Assembly: GCF_947496855.1 (NCBI RefSeq)
Contig: NZ_CANMED010000005.1
Coordinates: 1 to 64,000 of the forward strand
Length of the DNA stretch: 64,000 nucleotides
Direction of reading: 5' to 3'
Source: an uncultured Aquimarina sp.
GTDB lineage: Bacteria > Bacteroidota > Bacteroidia > Flavobacteriales > Flavobacteriaceae
Part shown: piece by piece, positions 34,492 through 44,653 of the stretch
Numbering within the stretch: the first letter of the stretch is position 1
Layout of the letters: each line of letters starts with the position of its first letter
Position numbers and translations under genes: made by a program
Notes under the pieces: generated by a model
Seen by the model: only the letters and a program-made list of their open reading frames with translations
The model's database searches: none
What the model was told of the DNA's origin: nothing

Positions 34492-37023
34492 ATGAAAAAG
34501 AGAATCCTATTCACTACTGCCTTTTTATTATTTATAGTTCCGTTGATTAACGGACAAATTATCTACAGTGATAACTTTGATGAAGGCATTTTAAGCATTG
34601 AATCGTCTAGTTCATACTCATCTTCCCTAATGGGAGGTAATTTAGTAATTGAGGGGGATGGTACAGCTGGAGATTTTGATCCGATTGTTTATACTTTACA
34701 TAATTCAGGTAATGAAATATCTGTTGATATATCTAACAACATCAAATTCTTTATAAAGGTTTCGGGAACCTCTAATCCCGATTTTAGAATTGATCTTCAA
34801 GATGAAGATGGTTTTGTAACCAATGCTAACTCGCAATCTCTTAGAATAAATAATTCATCTACGATTTATGAATTCGATTATACAAACAATTTACAAGATG
34901 GAGGTTTTGGGGGTTCTGATTGCACAACTGCTACAGCGCCCTGCCCTGTAGACCCTTCAAAAATAAAATTTGTTCAATTTTTTGTGAATCCAGGTACAAA
35001 TTCAGGGAAATATGATGGTATTATTACTATAGATTGGATTTCTTTTGGAGAACCATTAGAAGCTATACCTCCTACTTCTGATTTTGATATTCGTTATAAT
35101 CAAGTATCTTATTTAAAGGGAAAAGATAAAGTAATTAATGTAGTTGCTACGAGTAGTTTTACCAACAAACCATATACTGTTTATGATAGTAATGATAACG
35201 TTGTTATCTCTGGAATCACAGGACCTTCTTCCTTATGGAATGGATCTAATGAGTATGTAACGGTAGTTGATGTTTCTTCTGCGGATACAGAAGGTACATA
35301 CCGTTTTGCAATTGATGAAATGGAAGTTTCATTTAACGTAAGCATAGATGGTTATGCAGAACTTCGTGAAGAAGCGTTTAAATACTATTATTACAATAGA
35401 GCATCGACCGCACTAGAAACAGAACACGCGGGAGTTTATGCTAGACCAACGGGAATTCCCGATAATGTTGTGAAAATACATTCTTCAGCAGCCTCGTCTG
35501 CAAGACCAGTTGGTACCGAAATCTCTGCACCCAAAGGTTGGTATGATGCTGGGGACTACAACAAATACATTGTGAATAGTGGAATTAGTACGTATACCTT
35601 ATTAGCAGCGTTTGAACATTATAAAGAAAATTTTGAGGTTTTAGAATATAATATTCCCGAAAAAGGTGGTGATCTTCCAGATATACTAGATGAAACTTTA
35701 TGGAATTTAGAATGGATGCTTGATATGCAAGATCCTAATGATGGTGGTGTATACCATAAATTGACTGGTCTTAATTTTTCCGGAAATGTAATGCCTCATC
35801 AATATAACGAAGAAAGATTTGTTGTACAAAAGTCTACTGCTGCCGCACTTAACTTTGCGGCTGTTACAGCTGTAGCATCAAGAATATTTGCAGACTATGA
35901 AAATGTAAAACCAGGATTTAGTGCGCAACTAGAGCAAGCAGCAAAAGATGCATACGCTTGGGCAAAAGCAAATCCAACGATATATTACCGAAATGGTCCA
36001 GGAACTGCCATCCCAGATGTTAGTACTGGAGAATATGGCGATGGAAATGTTTCTGATGAGTTCAGGTGGGCCGCTACCGAATTATTTATAACGACAGATG
36101 AAAATCAATATAGCAATGATATCAATGTAAACTCTATAGGTGGAGGAACTCCTTCTTGGCCATATTCTGATCCATTAGCATTAATCTCTATCGCACACCA
36201 TTCAGCTAGCTTATCTGGAGATATTAATGTTACAACTGCGAATAACACTCTAATAGCAACAGCTGATCAATTAAGAAACACGGTTAATAGCTCTCCAATG
36301 CAAATCTCTATGTCTACCTCTAATTATGTCTGGGGAAGTAATGGAAATGCTGGAAATCAATTAATAATATTAATAAGAGCATATGAATTGACCGATGATA
36401 GTACTTATTTAGATGCTGCATACAAGGCAATGGATTATCTGTTCGGAAGAAACGGAACTGGATATTCTTTTGTTACCGGATTTGGTGATAGACAAGTTTT
36501 TGATCCTCATCATAGGATATCAGTATCAGATAATGTCTCTCTTCCGGTACCAGGTATGATTGTTGGAGGACCACAGAATGAAAACAATCCGGACACAGGT
36601 GATTGTTCTTCAACCCAAGGATATCCAACTAACTTACCTGCTTCTAAATATTTAGATCACTATTGTTCTTATTCTACAAACGAGATAACTATTAACTGGA
36701 ATGCGCCTCTAGTGTATGCAATGCACGCATTGCATTTTTATCAAAATCAGTCTGCAACTTTATCAGTAGATGATCTTGAGGAAATCTCAGAAGTCTTTAA
36801 GGTATATCCTAATCCAACAAAAAAAACATTAAACATAAAAACTCCTATCTCTAAGGGATCTTCTAGTATAGAATTATATTCAATACAAGGAAAGAAAGTC
36901 TTTTCTAAAGAATTAAATAGTAATCAATCCAATCTCGATATTAGCAATTTATCAGCTGGATTATATTTGGTAAAAATCAATAGTAATACCAATAGTTATA
37001 CAACAAAAATTATAAAGCAGTAA
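34492..37023 (+). CDS. Secreted glycoside hydrolase family 9 (cellulase-type) with T9SS domain
   Basis: 843 residues. A signal peptide (about 1-21, ending INGQ) precedes a beta-sandwich region possibly acting as a carbohydrate-binding domain (22-190), an Ig-like CelD_N domain (about 197-285), and the GH9 (alpha/alpha)6 barrel (about 290-750). Catalytic residues are in GWYDAGDYNKY (Asp352 and Asp355) and NEITINWNAPL (general acid Glu731), with DPHHR (His673-674) in the substrate site. The C-terminal ~75 residues are a T9SS type A sorting domain (VYPNPTKKTLNI, GLYLVKINS, ending TKIIKQ). It should hydrolyse beta-1,4-glucans such as cellulose outside the cell. Single-gene unit. Confidence 0.93.
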   Translation: MKKRILFTTAFLLFIVPLINGQIIYSDNFDEGILSIESSSSYSSSLMGGNLVIEGDGTAGDFDPIVYTLHNSGNEISVDISNNIKFFIKVSGTSNPDFRIDLQDEDGFVTNANSQSLRINNSSTIYEFDYTNNLQDGGFGGSDCTTATAPCPVDPSKIKFVQFFVNPGTNSGKYDGIITIDWISFGEPLEAIPPTSDFDIRYNQVSYLKGKDKVINVVATSSFTNKPYTVYDSNDNVVISGITGPSSLWNGSNEYVTVVDVSSADTEGTYRFAIDEMEVSFNVSIDGYAELREEAFKYYYYNRASTALETEHAGVYARPTGIPDNVVKIHSSAASSARPVGTEISAPKGWYDAGDYNKYIVNSGISTYTLLAAFEHYKENFEVLEYNIPEKGGDLPDILDETLWNLEWMLDMQDPNDGGVYHKLTGLNFSGNVMPHQYNEERFVVQKSTAAALNFAAVTAVASRIFADYENVKPGFSAQLEQAAKDAYAWAKANPTIYYRNGPGTAIPDVSTGEYGDGNVSDEFRWAATELFITTDENQYSNDINVNSIGGGTPSWPYSDPLALISIAHHSASLSGDINVTTANNTLIATADQLRNTVNSSPMQISMSTSNYVWGSNGNAGNQLIILIRAYELTDDSTYLDAAYKAMDYLFGRNGTGYSFVTGFGDRQVFDPHHRISVSDNVSLPVPGMIVGGPQNENNPDTGDCSSTQGYPTNLPASKYLDHYCSYSTNEITINWNAPLVYAMHALHFYQNQSATLSVDDLEEISEVFKVYPNPTKKTLNIKTPISKGSSSIELYSIQGKKVFSKELNSNQSNLDISNLSAGLYLVKINSNTNSYTTKIIKQ

Positions 37024-37031
37024 AACTGAAT

Positions 37032-37083
37032 TTAAATACAAAGGGTTCAAAAATAAATTTATTTTTGAACCCTTTGTATTTAA
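37032..37083. terminator. 52-bp perfect palindrome, bidirectional terminator
   Basis: Two 26-bp arms with no mismatch meet at a centre between 37057 and 37058. The G-C core is AAGGGTTC / GAACCCTT with A- and T-rich flanks on both sides. It lies between the convergent GH9 and lpxD genes and should stop transcription from both. Confidence 0.85.
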
Positions 37084-37100
37084 CAACCTAGTTATGTACT

Positions 37101-38090
37101 CTATTTAGACAGTTTACGCAAAGTAACCCATTGCTTAAGCATTTCTCTTGAATCACAAGCAGGATAACCTAAAACAGTTTTCCCAGCAGGAACATCATTC
37201 ATAACACCCGAACCTGCAGCCACTGTAGCTCCAGAATGAATTGTTACATGATCTTTTATAGAAGCGCTACCTCCAATAACCACTCCATCACCCAAGGTAA
37301 CAGAACCTGCCAAACCACTACTCCCCGCCATAATACAAAAACGCCCTAATACACAATTGTGGCCGATTTGCACTAAATTATCAATCTTACAACCATCACC
37401 TAGTATGGTAGAACTAAACTTCGCACGATCTACACAAGAATTAGCGCCAATTTCTACTCCGTTACCTATAATAACATTACCGATATGAGGTATTTTCATA
37501 AGCCCACGACCATCCTCACTAGGAAGATATCCAAACCCATCCGCTCCAATACTGACATTATTATGAAAAATACAATCGTTACCTATTTTAGAACGCTCCC
37601 TAATTACCGTACCAGACCAGATAATCGTATTATTACCTATTACAGAATCATCAAAAATAGTTACATTAGGATAAAGTACGACACCATCTCCCAAAACAAC
37701 ATCTTTACCTATGTAACAACCAGCACCAACCTTACTTCCAGCTCCTACAACTGCAGATTCATGGATCACCGCTGTAGGATGAACATCAATATCAAAAACT
37801 GGATCTTTAAGACGAAATACTTCTAGCAACTTAGACATTGCAATATCCGCATTCTTGACCATAATAAATGCTCGATCAGGACCAGGTTCAATATCTAAGT
37901 TATCATTTACAATGGCAACGCAAGCATTAGATGTGTCCCATAAACGTGCATACTTTATACTTCTGACAAAGGTAATCTGATCATTTTTTGCATTTTTTAA
38001 TTGATCTAATCCAGTTATTCTTTGACTGGTATTACCTCTTAATTTCCCCTGTAGAATAGTATTAATTTCTTCTATTGTAAACGATATCAT
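37101..38090 (-). CDS. lpxD: UDP-3-O-acylglucosamine N-acyltransferase
   Basis: 329 residues. The N-terminal LpxD domain (about 1-100, FTIEEINTILQGKLRG, LDQLKNAKNDQITFV) binds uridine. A left-handed beta-helix of hexapeptide repeats follows (about 105-290, for example VGAGSKVGAGCYIGKDVVLG and FHNNVSIGADGFGYLPS with the catalytic-site His). The C-terminal helix is about 305-329. It adds the N-linked 3-hydroxyacyl chain in lipid A synthesis. It appears to be a single gene here; the 348-base upstream gap has no other gene. Confidence 0.96.
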   Translation of the reverse strand: MISFTIEEINTILQGKLRGNTSQRITGLDQLKNAKNDQITFVRSIKYARLWDTSNACVAIVNDNLDIEPGPDRAFIMVKNADIAMSKLLEVFRLKDPVFDIDVHPTAVIHESAVVGAGSKVGAGCYIGKDVVLGDGVVLYPNVTIFDDSVIGNNTIIWSGTVIRERSKIGNDCIFHNNVSIGADGFGYLPSEDGRGLMKIPHIGNVIIGNGVEIGANSCVDRAKFSSTILGDGCKIDNLVQIGHNCVLGRFCIMAGSSGLAGSVTLGDGVVIGGSASIKDHVTIHSGATVAAGSGVMNDVPAGKTVLGYPACDSREMLKQWVTLRKLSK

Positions 38091-38438
38091 TTATTTTTTA
38101 TTAATTGATTATTGGATTCTATGATCTATCATTTTTGAAAAATTCACGAAGTCGTTATAAACAATAATGCTATAAAAAATAATGAAGTATAAAAAAACAA
38201 TACAAAAAATTCAATTTAGTTAATTTTTGACAAATATCATTTTAAAACAAAAAAAATGCCTCTTAATTTTAATTTTCCTTAATCATTTATTCATTTCAAA
38301 GACAGATTATCAATAACACTTAGAATAAACAACTCATTTATTTAATCATTTCATTTTTTATGATGAACCTATTTTAAATAAAAATACCTCAATCCCTAAA
38401 AGGATTGAGGTATTCAAAATATAAGACAAAACTATATA
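38091..38438. other. Gene-free gap between lpxD and the odhB terminator
   Basis: Very AT-rich, with no frame I can support. It should hold the lpxD promoter (minus strand), though no exact box was seen. Its left-hand end (in odhB transcription terms, downstream) holds the odhB terminator. Confidence 0.5.
38383..38414 (-). terminator. Terminator of the 2-oxoglutarate dehydrogenase unit
   Basis: The 13-bp perfect stem AATACCTCAATCC / GGATTGAGGTATT has a 6-base loop. On the minus strand it continues into a T-rich tract. It lies 24 bases beyond the odhB stop. Confidence 0.85.
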
Positions 38439-39656
38439 TTACATTTCTAGTGCCTTGCTTATATTATTATCCATTAATAATTCTTCCGGGTTTTCTAGCG
38501 CCTCTTTTACAGCCACCAAGAAACCTACAGATTCCTTACCATCAATAATTCTATGATCATAAGACAGTGCAACATACATAATAGGAGCTACAACGATTTG
38601 ACCATCTCTTACTATAGGTCTTTCTACAATATTATGCATTCCTAAAATAGCACTCTGTGGTGGATTAATGATTGGTGTAGATAGCATACTTCCAAAAACT
38701 CCTCCATTAGTAATTGTAAAAGTTCCGCCAGTCATCTCGTCTACAGTAATCTGTCCTTCTCGTGCTCTAATCGCCAATCTTTTCACTTCAGACTCGACAC
38801 CTCTAAAACTTAAGTTTTCAGCATTTCTAATTACAGGAACCATTAATCCTTTCGGTCCTGAAACCGCGATACTGATATCCTGAAAATCAAAAGAAAGCAT
38901 CTCTTTACCATCTATCATAGAATTTACAGAAGGATACATTTTTAAAGCACGTACACAAGCCAACGTAAAGAATGACATAAATCCTAGACTAACACCATGT
39001 TTACTTTTGAAAGCTTCTTTATACTGTTTTCTTAAGTCAAAAATAGGCTGCATATCCACTTCATTAAAAGTGGTTAACATAGCAGTTTCATTCTTAACTG
39101 AAACTAATCTTTCTGCCACTTTACGACGTAGCATTGATAGTTTTTTACGGGATTCTCCTCTAGTTCCAGGACCTGGTGTTCCCATCGACGGAGTAGCGTC
39201 TACAGCATCTGCTTTAGTAATACGACCATCACGTCCGGTTCCTTTAACCTGAGAAGTATCAATACCTTTTTCTGCTAATACCTTTTTCGCAGCTGGAGAA
39301 GCAGTACCTTTTGCGTAAGTTTCTGTTTTCGAAGAAGTTACCGGTGCGACAGGGGCAGAAGCTTCTTCTTTCTTGACCTCTTTTATTGGCTCTTCTGAAG
39401 CATCGCCATCTGGTTTAGCAGCATCTGTATCAATAAGACATACAACCTCACCTACAGCAACAGCGTCTCCCTCTTCTGCTTTTAGTGTTATAATACCACT
39501 AGCTTCTGCAGGAAGTTCTAATGTTGCTTTATCACTATCTACCTCAGCAATTGCCTGATCTTTTTCTACATAATCACCATCTTCTACAAGCCATTGAGCT
39601 ATTTCTACTTCTGTAATGGATTCTCCCGGAGAAGGGACTTTCATTTCTAAAGCCAT
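38439..39656 (-). CDS. odhB: 2-oxoglutarate dehydrogenase E2 (dihydrolipoyl succinyltransferase)
   Basis: 405 residues. A lipoyl domain (1-78) carries the lipoylated lysine Lys43 in [13 protein letters not shown]. An Ala/Pro/Glu-rich linker and a peripheral subunit-binding domain follow (about 117-155, [19 protein letters not shown]), then the catalytic acyltransferase domain (about 175-405) with the active site [16 protein letters not shown]. It transfers succinyl groups to CoA in the TCA cycle. E1 is encoded 52 bases upstream; E3 is not in the window. Confidence 0.95.
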   Translation of the reverse strand: MALEMKVPSPGESITEVEIAQWLVEDGDYVEKDQAIAEVDSDKATLELPAEASGIITLKAEEGDAVAVGEVVCLIDTDAAKPDGDASEEPIKEVKKEEASAPVAPVTSSKTETYAKGTASPAAKKVLAEKGIDTSQVKGTGRDGRITKADAVDATPSMGTPGPGTRGESRKKLSMLRRKVAERLVSVKNETAMLTTFNEVDMQPIFDLRKQYKEAFKSKHGVSLGFMSFFTLACVRALKMYPSVNSMIDGKEMLSFDFQDISIAVSGPKGLMVPVIRNAENLSFRGVESEVKRLAIRAREGQITVDEMTGGTFTITNGGVFGSMLSTPIINPPQSAILGMHNIVERPIVRDGQIVVAPIMYVALSYDHRIIDGKESVGFLVAVKEALENPEELLMDNNISKALEM

Positions 39657-39708
39657 AATTCTAAGTTTATACTTTACATCGCTTTCGCGAAAATATTTCT
39701 ATTTATAG

Positions 39709-42489
39709 TTACTTTTTTCTTTTTTGATTGTTCTTTGCTTTGTCAAAAACAAAATCAATTACTTCCTGATGCCTTCTTTTCGATCTTGTAGCACTACCAG
39801 CTGCTGGCGCTCCATAAGGTCTTCTACTTGCAAATCTAAATGTAGTCGCATCATCATGGTGCATTAAAATATGACTTAGCGCACCCATATTACGAGGTTC
39901 TTCTTGAGCCCAAACAACATCATCTGCCTTATATTTATTGATCAACTTATCCATCTCACTTACAGGAAGTGGAAATAATTGTTCAATACGTACTAAAGCA
40001 ATATCGTTTCTTTCTGTTTTTCTTCTTTCTTTTAATAAATCATAATAAAACTTACCAGTACAGAAAACTAAGGTCTTAACATCAGAAGCTTTTACTTCTA
40101 CATCATCTATTACAGTTTGAAAACTACCATCTGTAAAATCTTTTACCGAAGAAACAACTTCTTCATCCCTCAATAAACTTTTAGGTGTAAATACAATTAA
40201 TGGCTTACGGTATGTTGCTTTCATCTGTCTACGAAGTAGATGAAACATATTTGCTGGAGTGGTTACATCTGCAATAAACATATTGTCTTTTGCACACAAT
40301 TGAAGATAACGCTCCATTCTAGCAGAAGAATGCTCAGCTCCCTGACCTTCATATCCGTGTGGTAATAATAACACCAGTCCATTTTGTAATTTCCATTTAT
40401 CTTCTGCAGAAGAAATGTATTGATCTATCATAATTTGGGCTCCATTACTAAAGTCTCCAAATTGAGCTTCCCAAATAGCCAATGTTTTAGGACTTGCCAT
40501 GGCATAACCATAATCAAATCCTACTACTCCATATTCGGAAAGTAGTGAATTATAGATATAGAAATCACCTTGTTCTCCTTTTAGGTTATTTAACAACAAT
40601 ACTTCTTCTTCACTATCCTCTACCTTAATAACCGCGTGTCTGTGCGAGAATGTACCTCTTTCTACATCTTGTCCGGACATTCTTACATCATATCCTTCTT
40701 TAAGTAAGGAACCATATGCTAGTAATTCTCCCATAGACCAATCCAAAGCATCTGTCTCAAAGAACATCTCGTGTCTTTTGTCTACTATTTTCTGTATTTT
40801 ACGCAGGAACTTTTTATCAGAAGGTAATTTAGTAATTACTTCTGCAATCTCAGTAAGATCTTTTTTAGGATATGTTGTATCCACAACCTCCATCATTTGA
40901 TCCTCTTGTACTCTTGTAAAACCAATCCATTCATCATGCATAAATGGTGTAATAATGGTCTTTTCTTGTTTCCGAGAATCTTCTAATTCTTCTTCAAGAG
41001 AAGCTTTATATTCTTTCTCGAGTTCTTTTACGTGATCCTTATTAATAATCCCTTCAGAAATCAGCTTTTCGGCATAAATATCTCTTGGGTTATTGTGTTT
41101 AGCTATCGCTTTATATAACTTAGGTTGAGTGAAACGAGGCTCATCCCCTTCATTATGCCCATATTTTCTATATCCTAATAAATCAATAAACACATCTCGA
41201 CCAAAATTCATTCTGAAATCTAATGCAAAATTAGTTGCGTGTACTACAGCTTCTGCATCATCCGCATTTACATGTAGCACCGGAGATAATGTTACTTTAC
41301 CAACATCAGTACAATAAGTAGATGAACGTGCGTCCAAATAGTTAGTAGTAAATCCTATCTGGTTATTTACCACGATATGAATAGTCCCTCCCGTTTTATA
41401 TCCATCCAATTGTGCCATCTGCACTATTTCATATACCAGTCCCTGTCCTGCAATTGCAGCATCACCATGAACTACAATAGGTAAAACTTGCGAGATATCA
41501 TCTTTATAATATTTATCTTGTTTTGCTCTAGCTATACCCTCTAGAACTGCACCAACTGTTTCTAAATGTGATGGATTTGGAGCAATATTCATATTAATTG
41601 CCTTACCAGAATCGGTTTCACGTTTAGAAGTCCATCCTAAATGGTATTTCACATCTCCATCAAAAACGGCTTCCTCATAATCTTTACCATCAAACTCACT
41701 AAAGATATCTTTAGGACTTTTTCCAAAAATGTTTGTCAATGTACTTAAACGACCACGATGTGCCATCCCCATAACAAATTCCTTAACTCCCATATCGGCA
41801 GCCTTTTCTACTAAAGCATCCAAAGCAGGAATTAATGACTCTCCTCCTTCCAAAGAAAAGCGTTTTTGACCAACATATTTAGTATGTAAAAAACTTTCGA
41901 AAGAAACCGCTTGATTTAGTTTCTTAAGAATATGTTTTTTCTGGTCTGAAGAAAATTTAGTTCTATTGGTATTAAAGTTCACGCGACTTTGTATCCATTC
42001 TCTTTCTTCCGGATTACGAATATACATGTATTCAATCCCAATAGCATCACAGTATATTTGCTCTAAATGAACAATAATATTACTTAATGTATTAGGACCC
42101 ACACCAATAATCTCTCCTGCATTAAAAACAGTATTAAGATCACCTTGACTTAAGCCAAAGTTTTCTAACGCCAGAGAAGGATGATATTTTCTTCGTTCTC
42201 TTACCGGATTTGTTTTGGTGAATAAATGTCCACGAGTTCTGTAGGCATCAATAAGACGTACTACCTGAAACTCCTTTTGGACATTTTCGGGAACGGTAAC
42301 TGTGCCCTTTGAATCTTTTTCTATATAAATGGTTTCCCCGGAGTCATCTGCACTTTCTAATCCAAAATCAAATCCTTGAAAAAATGCTCTCCAACTAGGT
42401 TCTACGCTATCTGGGTTTTGCAAATATTGATCATATAAATCTGCAAAAAATGCGGTATTAGCCGCATTCAAAAATGAATATTTATCCAT
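39709..42489 (-). CDS. sucA: 2-oxoglutarate dehydrogenase E1 component
   Basis: 926 residues from the ATG at 42489 (MDKYSFLNAANTAFFADLY). A 13-codon longer frame begins at GTG 42528, but that codon overlaps the -7 promoter box and is rejected. An N-terminal helix for complex assembly is followed by the thiamine-diphosphate domains (GMAHRGRLSTLTNIFGKSP, HGDAAIAGQGLVYE, NNQIGFTT) and the C-terminal transketolase-like part (SGQDVERGTFSHRHAV, DVTTPANMFHLLRRQ). It decarboxylates 2-oxoglutarate in the TCA cycle and precedes odhB in one unit. Confidence 0.96.
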   Translation of the reverse strand: MDKYSFLNAANTAFFADLYDQYLQNPDSVEPSWRAFFQGFDFGLESADDSGETIYIEKDSKGTVTVPENVQKEFQVVRLIDAYRTRGHLFTKTNPVRERRKYHPSLALENFGLSQGDLNTVFNAGEIIGVGPNTLSNIIVHLEQIYCDAIGIEYMYIRNPEEREWIQSRVNFNTNRTKFSSDQKKHILKKLNQAVSFESFLHTKYVGQKRFSLEGGESLIPALDALVEKAADMGVKEFVMGMAHRGRLSTLTNIFGKSPKDIFSEFDGKDYEEAVFDGDVKYHLGWTSKRETDSGKAINMNIAPNPSHLETVGAVLEGIARAKQDKYYKDDISQVLPIVVHGDAAIAGQGLVYEIVQMAQLDGYKTGGTIHIVVNNQIGFTTNYLDARSSTYCTDVGKVTLSPVLHVNADDAEAVVHATNFALDFRMNFGRDVFIDLLGYRKYGHNEGDEPRFTQPKLYKAIAKHNNPRDIYAEKLISEGIINKDHVKELEKEYKASLEEELEDSRKQEKTIITPFMHDEWIGFTRVQEDQMMEVVDTTYPKKDLTEIAEVITKLPSDKKFLRKIQKIVDKRHEMFFETDALDWSMGELLAYGSLLKEGYDVRMSGQDVERGTFSHRHAVIKVEDSEEEVLLLNNLKGEQGDFYIYNSLLSEYGVVGFDYGYAMASPKTLAIWEAQFGDFSNGAQIMIDQYISSAEDKWKLQNGLVLLLPHGYEGQGAEHSSARMERYLQLCAKDNMFIADVTTPANMFHLLRRQMKATYRKPLIVFTPKSLLRDEEVVSSVKDFTDGSFQTVIDDVEVKASDVKTLVFCTGKFYYDLLKERRKTERNDIALVRIEQLFPLPVSEMDKLINKYKADDVVWAQEEPRNMGALSHILMHHDDATTFRFASRRPYGAPAAGSATRSKRRHQEVIDFVFDKAKNNQKRKK

Positions 42490-42527
42490 ATGTAAGTATT
42501 CAACCGTCTTTTTATTATAAAACAACA

Positions 42528-42535
42528 CAAAAATA
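42528..42535 (-). promoter_or_regulatory. -7 box of the sucA-odhB unit
   Basis: TATTTTTG on the minus strand matches TAnnTTTG exactly and lies about 40 bases upstream of the chosen sucA start. Confidence 0.5.
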
Positions 42536-42603
42536 CAATAATTACAGTATATTGAGTATCGAATTATATATATTTATTACAACATTTTTTTAGAAATTTA
42601 ACA

Positions 42604-43125
42604 ATGAAAGTGTTTCTTATTCAGAAAATCAGATTCTTAATCTTAGTTACCTCAATTTTCTTTTCCTTACAAAATGGGTATTCTCAAGATGATAATTTTT
42701 GGTCACATGTTAGAATTGGAGGAAATATAGGAATTGGGTTTACTAACGATACTTTTAATGGCATCATAGCTCCTTCTGCGGTCTATGATTTTAATAATCA
42801 ATTTAGTACGGGATTTGGACTTAATTTTGGATATACAAATTCTCGCAATTTTACTGCGACCAATTATGGTGCTAGCCTGATCACATTATACAACCCTTTT
42901 CCTTCATTGCAATTATCTGCAGAATTTGAGCAAATGGGGGTTAGTAGAAGTTTTGAGATTGAAGGACAAGATATCAATGATGATTATTGGTATCCTGCCT
43001 TATTTATTGGAGCAGGTTATAGAATTGGATTTGTAAGTGTCGGTCTTCGTTATGATGTTTTATATGATGATAATAAAAGTATTTATGCCAGTGCATATGC
43101 TCCTTTTATAAGAGTGTTTTTCTAA
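42604..43125 (+). CDS. Small outer-membrane beta-barrel-like protein
   Basis: 173 residues. A signal peptide (FLILVTSIFFSLQNGYSQ, cleavage near residue 28) is followed by alternating amphipathic beta strands (for example GGNIGIGFTND, STGFGLNFGYTNS, LFIGAGYRIGFVSVGLRYDVLY) and a terminal aromatic residue (IRVFF), the usual ending of outer-membrane barrels. No enzyme motif is present. Genes at this place beside sucA are sometimes given a ketoglutarate-decarboxylase name by proximity, which the sequence does not support. The role is unknown. Confidence 0.8.
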   Translation: MKVFLIQKIRFLILVTSIFFSLQNGYSQDDNFWSHVRIGGNIGIGFTNDTFNGIIAPSAVYDFNNQFSTGFGLNFGYTNSRNFTATNYGASLITLYNPFPSLQLSAEFEQMGVSRSFEIEGQDINDDYWYPALFIGAGYRIGFVSVGLRYDVLYDDNKSIYASAYAPFIRVFF

Positions 43126-43150
43126 ACAAAGTATAATAACATCATCAAAA

Positions 43151-43178
43151 GTGCGTTTTTTATCTATAAAAAAACACC
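43151..43178 (+). terminator. Possible terminator after the barrel gene
   Basis: GTGCGTTTTTTAT pairs with ATAAAAAAACAC, with one mismatch and a two-base turn. It is weak and has no clear T-tract after it. Confidence 0.3.
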
Positions 43179-43266
43179 AGTTATCTAATATCCAAGAGAA
43201 TAACTAGGGATTTACTGTATTTTCTATATTTTTAGATGTTATTTACCATTAAAACCCCAAAATACA

Positions 43267-43638
43267 ATGAAAAAATATATTCTAATGCTATCGATTGGGA
43301 TAGCGATGTCATCTTGCTCGAGTAACAAAGAAACTTTAACCACAAAATTTGATCCTGACAACAATCCTTATTTTGTGAAAAAAGAAAAAAAAGGATTGAG
43401 TGAAGTAAGCGACCCAAAAGTACAAGGTAAAATTACCACTATCATAGAAAAACACCTTGGTATTTCTATATCTTCTATTGCTATATCTCCTATAACATTA
43501 ACGGATTCTGGCTATCATTGGAAATTTATGAACGTAAGAAACGGTAAAACTTTTATCGGTTCAACCGATCTTAAGTTTGAGTCAGTTAAAATAATAAAGA
43601 ACAACAAAAAATCAAATACTCAAATATCTGATTTTTAA
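43267..43638 (+). CDS. Small lipoprotein of unknown function
   Basis: 123 residues. The lipobox MSSCSS (Cys17) follows a short basic and hydrophobic signal (MKKYILMLSIGIA). The mature part is polar with a likely beta-rich middle (ISISSIAISPITLTDSGYHWKF) and a lysine-rich end. It should be anchored to the membrane facing the periplasm. I do not recognise the family. It faces the next unknown gene, with 16 bases between the two stop codons. Confidence 0.75.
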   Translation: MKKYILMLSIGIAMSSCSSNKETLTTKFDPDNNPYFVKKEKKGLSEVSDPKVQGKITTIIEKHLGISISSIAISPITLTDSGYHWKFMNVRNGKTFIGSTDLKFESVKIIKNNKKSNTQISDF

Positions 43639-43654
43639 AATTATTTAGATTAGA

Positions 43655-44281
43655 CTACCAGATATGAAAAATACATTTAGGTTTTCGATTAGAATAACCA
43701 TCTAATTTCTTTTCTGCTTTTCTGAGCAATCGATACTTATAACGTATTTCTTCAAAATCCTCAATACATTTGCCGTTTTCAAACGTCAACGTGTTAAAAT
43801 ATTCATGATCCCAATCTGAGAGTTTTTCTCCATGTTTTCTTTCAAAACATACCTTATTAAGGTTGTTTTTAAAAAACATTCTTTGTTCTGTAACTTCAAT
43901 TACTTTCTCTACGCTTGTTGATGATATTCCTTGGCTACTTTCTTTATACAAAGTATTCATATGCATTTCTTCAGAAATTAAAGTCTTTATTTTCAGCGTA
44001 TCATTTTCAACAAAATAATTCTCTAAGAATGTTTCGTTACCAAAACCTTGTTTATAAACATGAGTCATTAATGTTAACTCTTCGTTTTGATAATAAAACT
44101 CAATTCTTCCGGATAAGTCTTCAGAACATTTATAATATTTGGTTCTATTTTTTATTAAAGTATCCTTATCAGTTATTCTCCCTAAGAAAGCCTCGTAAAC
44201 GTCATTGGTCTTATCAAAAACCTGCTGACAATAGCCTACATTTAACATGAACAAGAATAAAATACTACTACAAAGCTTCAT
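43655..44281 (-). CDS. Secreted protein of unknown function
   Basis: 208 residues. The signal peptide (SSILFLFMLNVGYCQ, about 5-19) is followed by a charged body with alternating beta-like segments (GRIEFYYQNEELTLMTHVY, KIKTLISEEM) and a basic C-terminal part (YRLLRKAEKKLDGYSNRK). This resembles small periplasmic MORN/toxin-antitoxin-repeat-like proteins of flavobacteria only loosely, and I do not claim the family. It lies 15 bases downstream of the 118-residue gene and may share its transcript. Confidence 0.7.
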   Translation of the reverse strand: MKLCSSILFLFMLNVGYCQQVFDKTNDVYEAFLGRITDKDTLIKNRTKYYKCSEDLSGRIEFYYQNEELTLMTHVYKQGFGNETFLENYFVENDTLKIKTLISEEMHMNTLYKESSQGISSTSVEKVIEVTEQRMFFKNNLNKVCFERKHGEKLSDWDHEYFNTLTFENGKCIEDFEEIRYKYRLLRKAEKKLDGYSNRKPKCIFHIW

Positions 44282-44296
44282 TGATTTAATAAATTT

Positions 44297-44653
44297 TTAC
44301 AATATATTTCTATAATATACTTTTTGCCATTCTCTTTTTAGAATCAAGTATGTAGCATACCGTCCAACAGTAACGCTTTCTTGCGAATTACATTTTTTTA
44401 TATCTCTTTCTGAAACATCAACAGCATATAACAAATTTAAAAAATCGTTAAATGCATTGTTTATTTTTTCTAAAAGCAATTGTTCAATCTCTAAGAAAAG
44501 TTCTTTAAAAGTCGAATTTTTGTTTATTTCATAATCAATACCGGCTCTATTAAGATCTTTCTGAAGTTGTAAAATTAATTGAAGATATAGATCAGATCCA
44601 GAAACCTGCTCCATCAACTGCTCAACCGAAACAATATTTAACTGTTTAGACAC
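44297..44653 (-). CDS. Unknown cytoplasmic protein coupled to polyprenyl synthase
   Basis: 118 residues, helical and charged, no signal peptide. It contains a leucine-rich helix (LYLQLILQLQKDLNRAG) and a motif near the C-terminus (TVGRYATYLILKREW). Its start overlaps the end of the polyprenyl synthase gene by 8 bases, so translation is probably coupled. I do not recognise a named family. Confidence 0.75.
   Translation of the reverse strand: MSKQLNIVSVEQLMEQVSGSDLYLQLILQLQKDLNRAGIDYEINKNSTFKELFLEIEQLLLEKINNAFNDFLNLLYAVDVSERDIKKCNSQESVTVGRYATYLILKREWQKVYYRNIL

Noticed and set aside
42604..43125. Ketoglutarate decarboxylase as a name for the gene beside sucA
   Set aside because: The product is a 173-residue signal-peptide beta-barrel-like protein without enzyme motifs.
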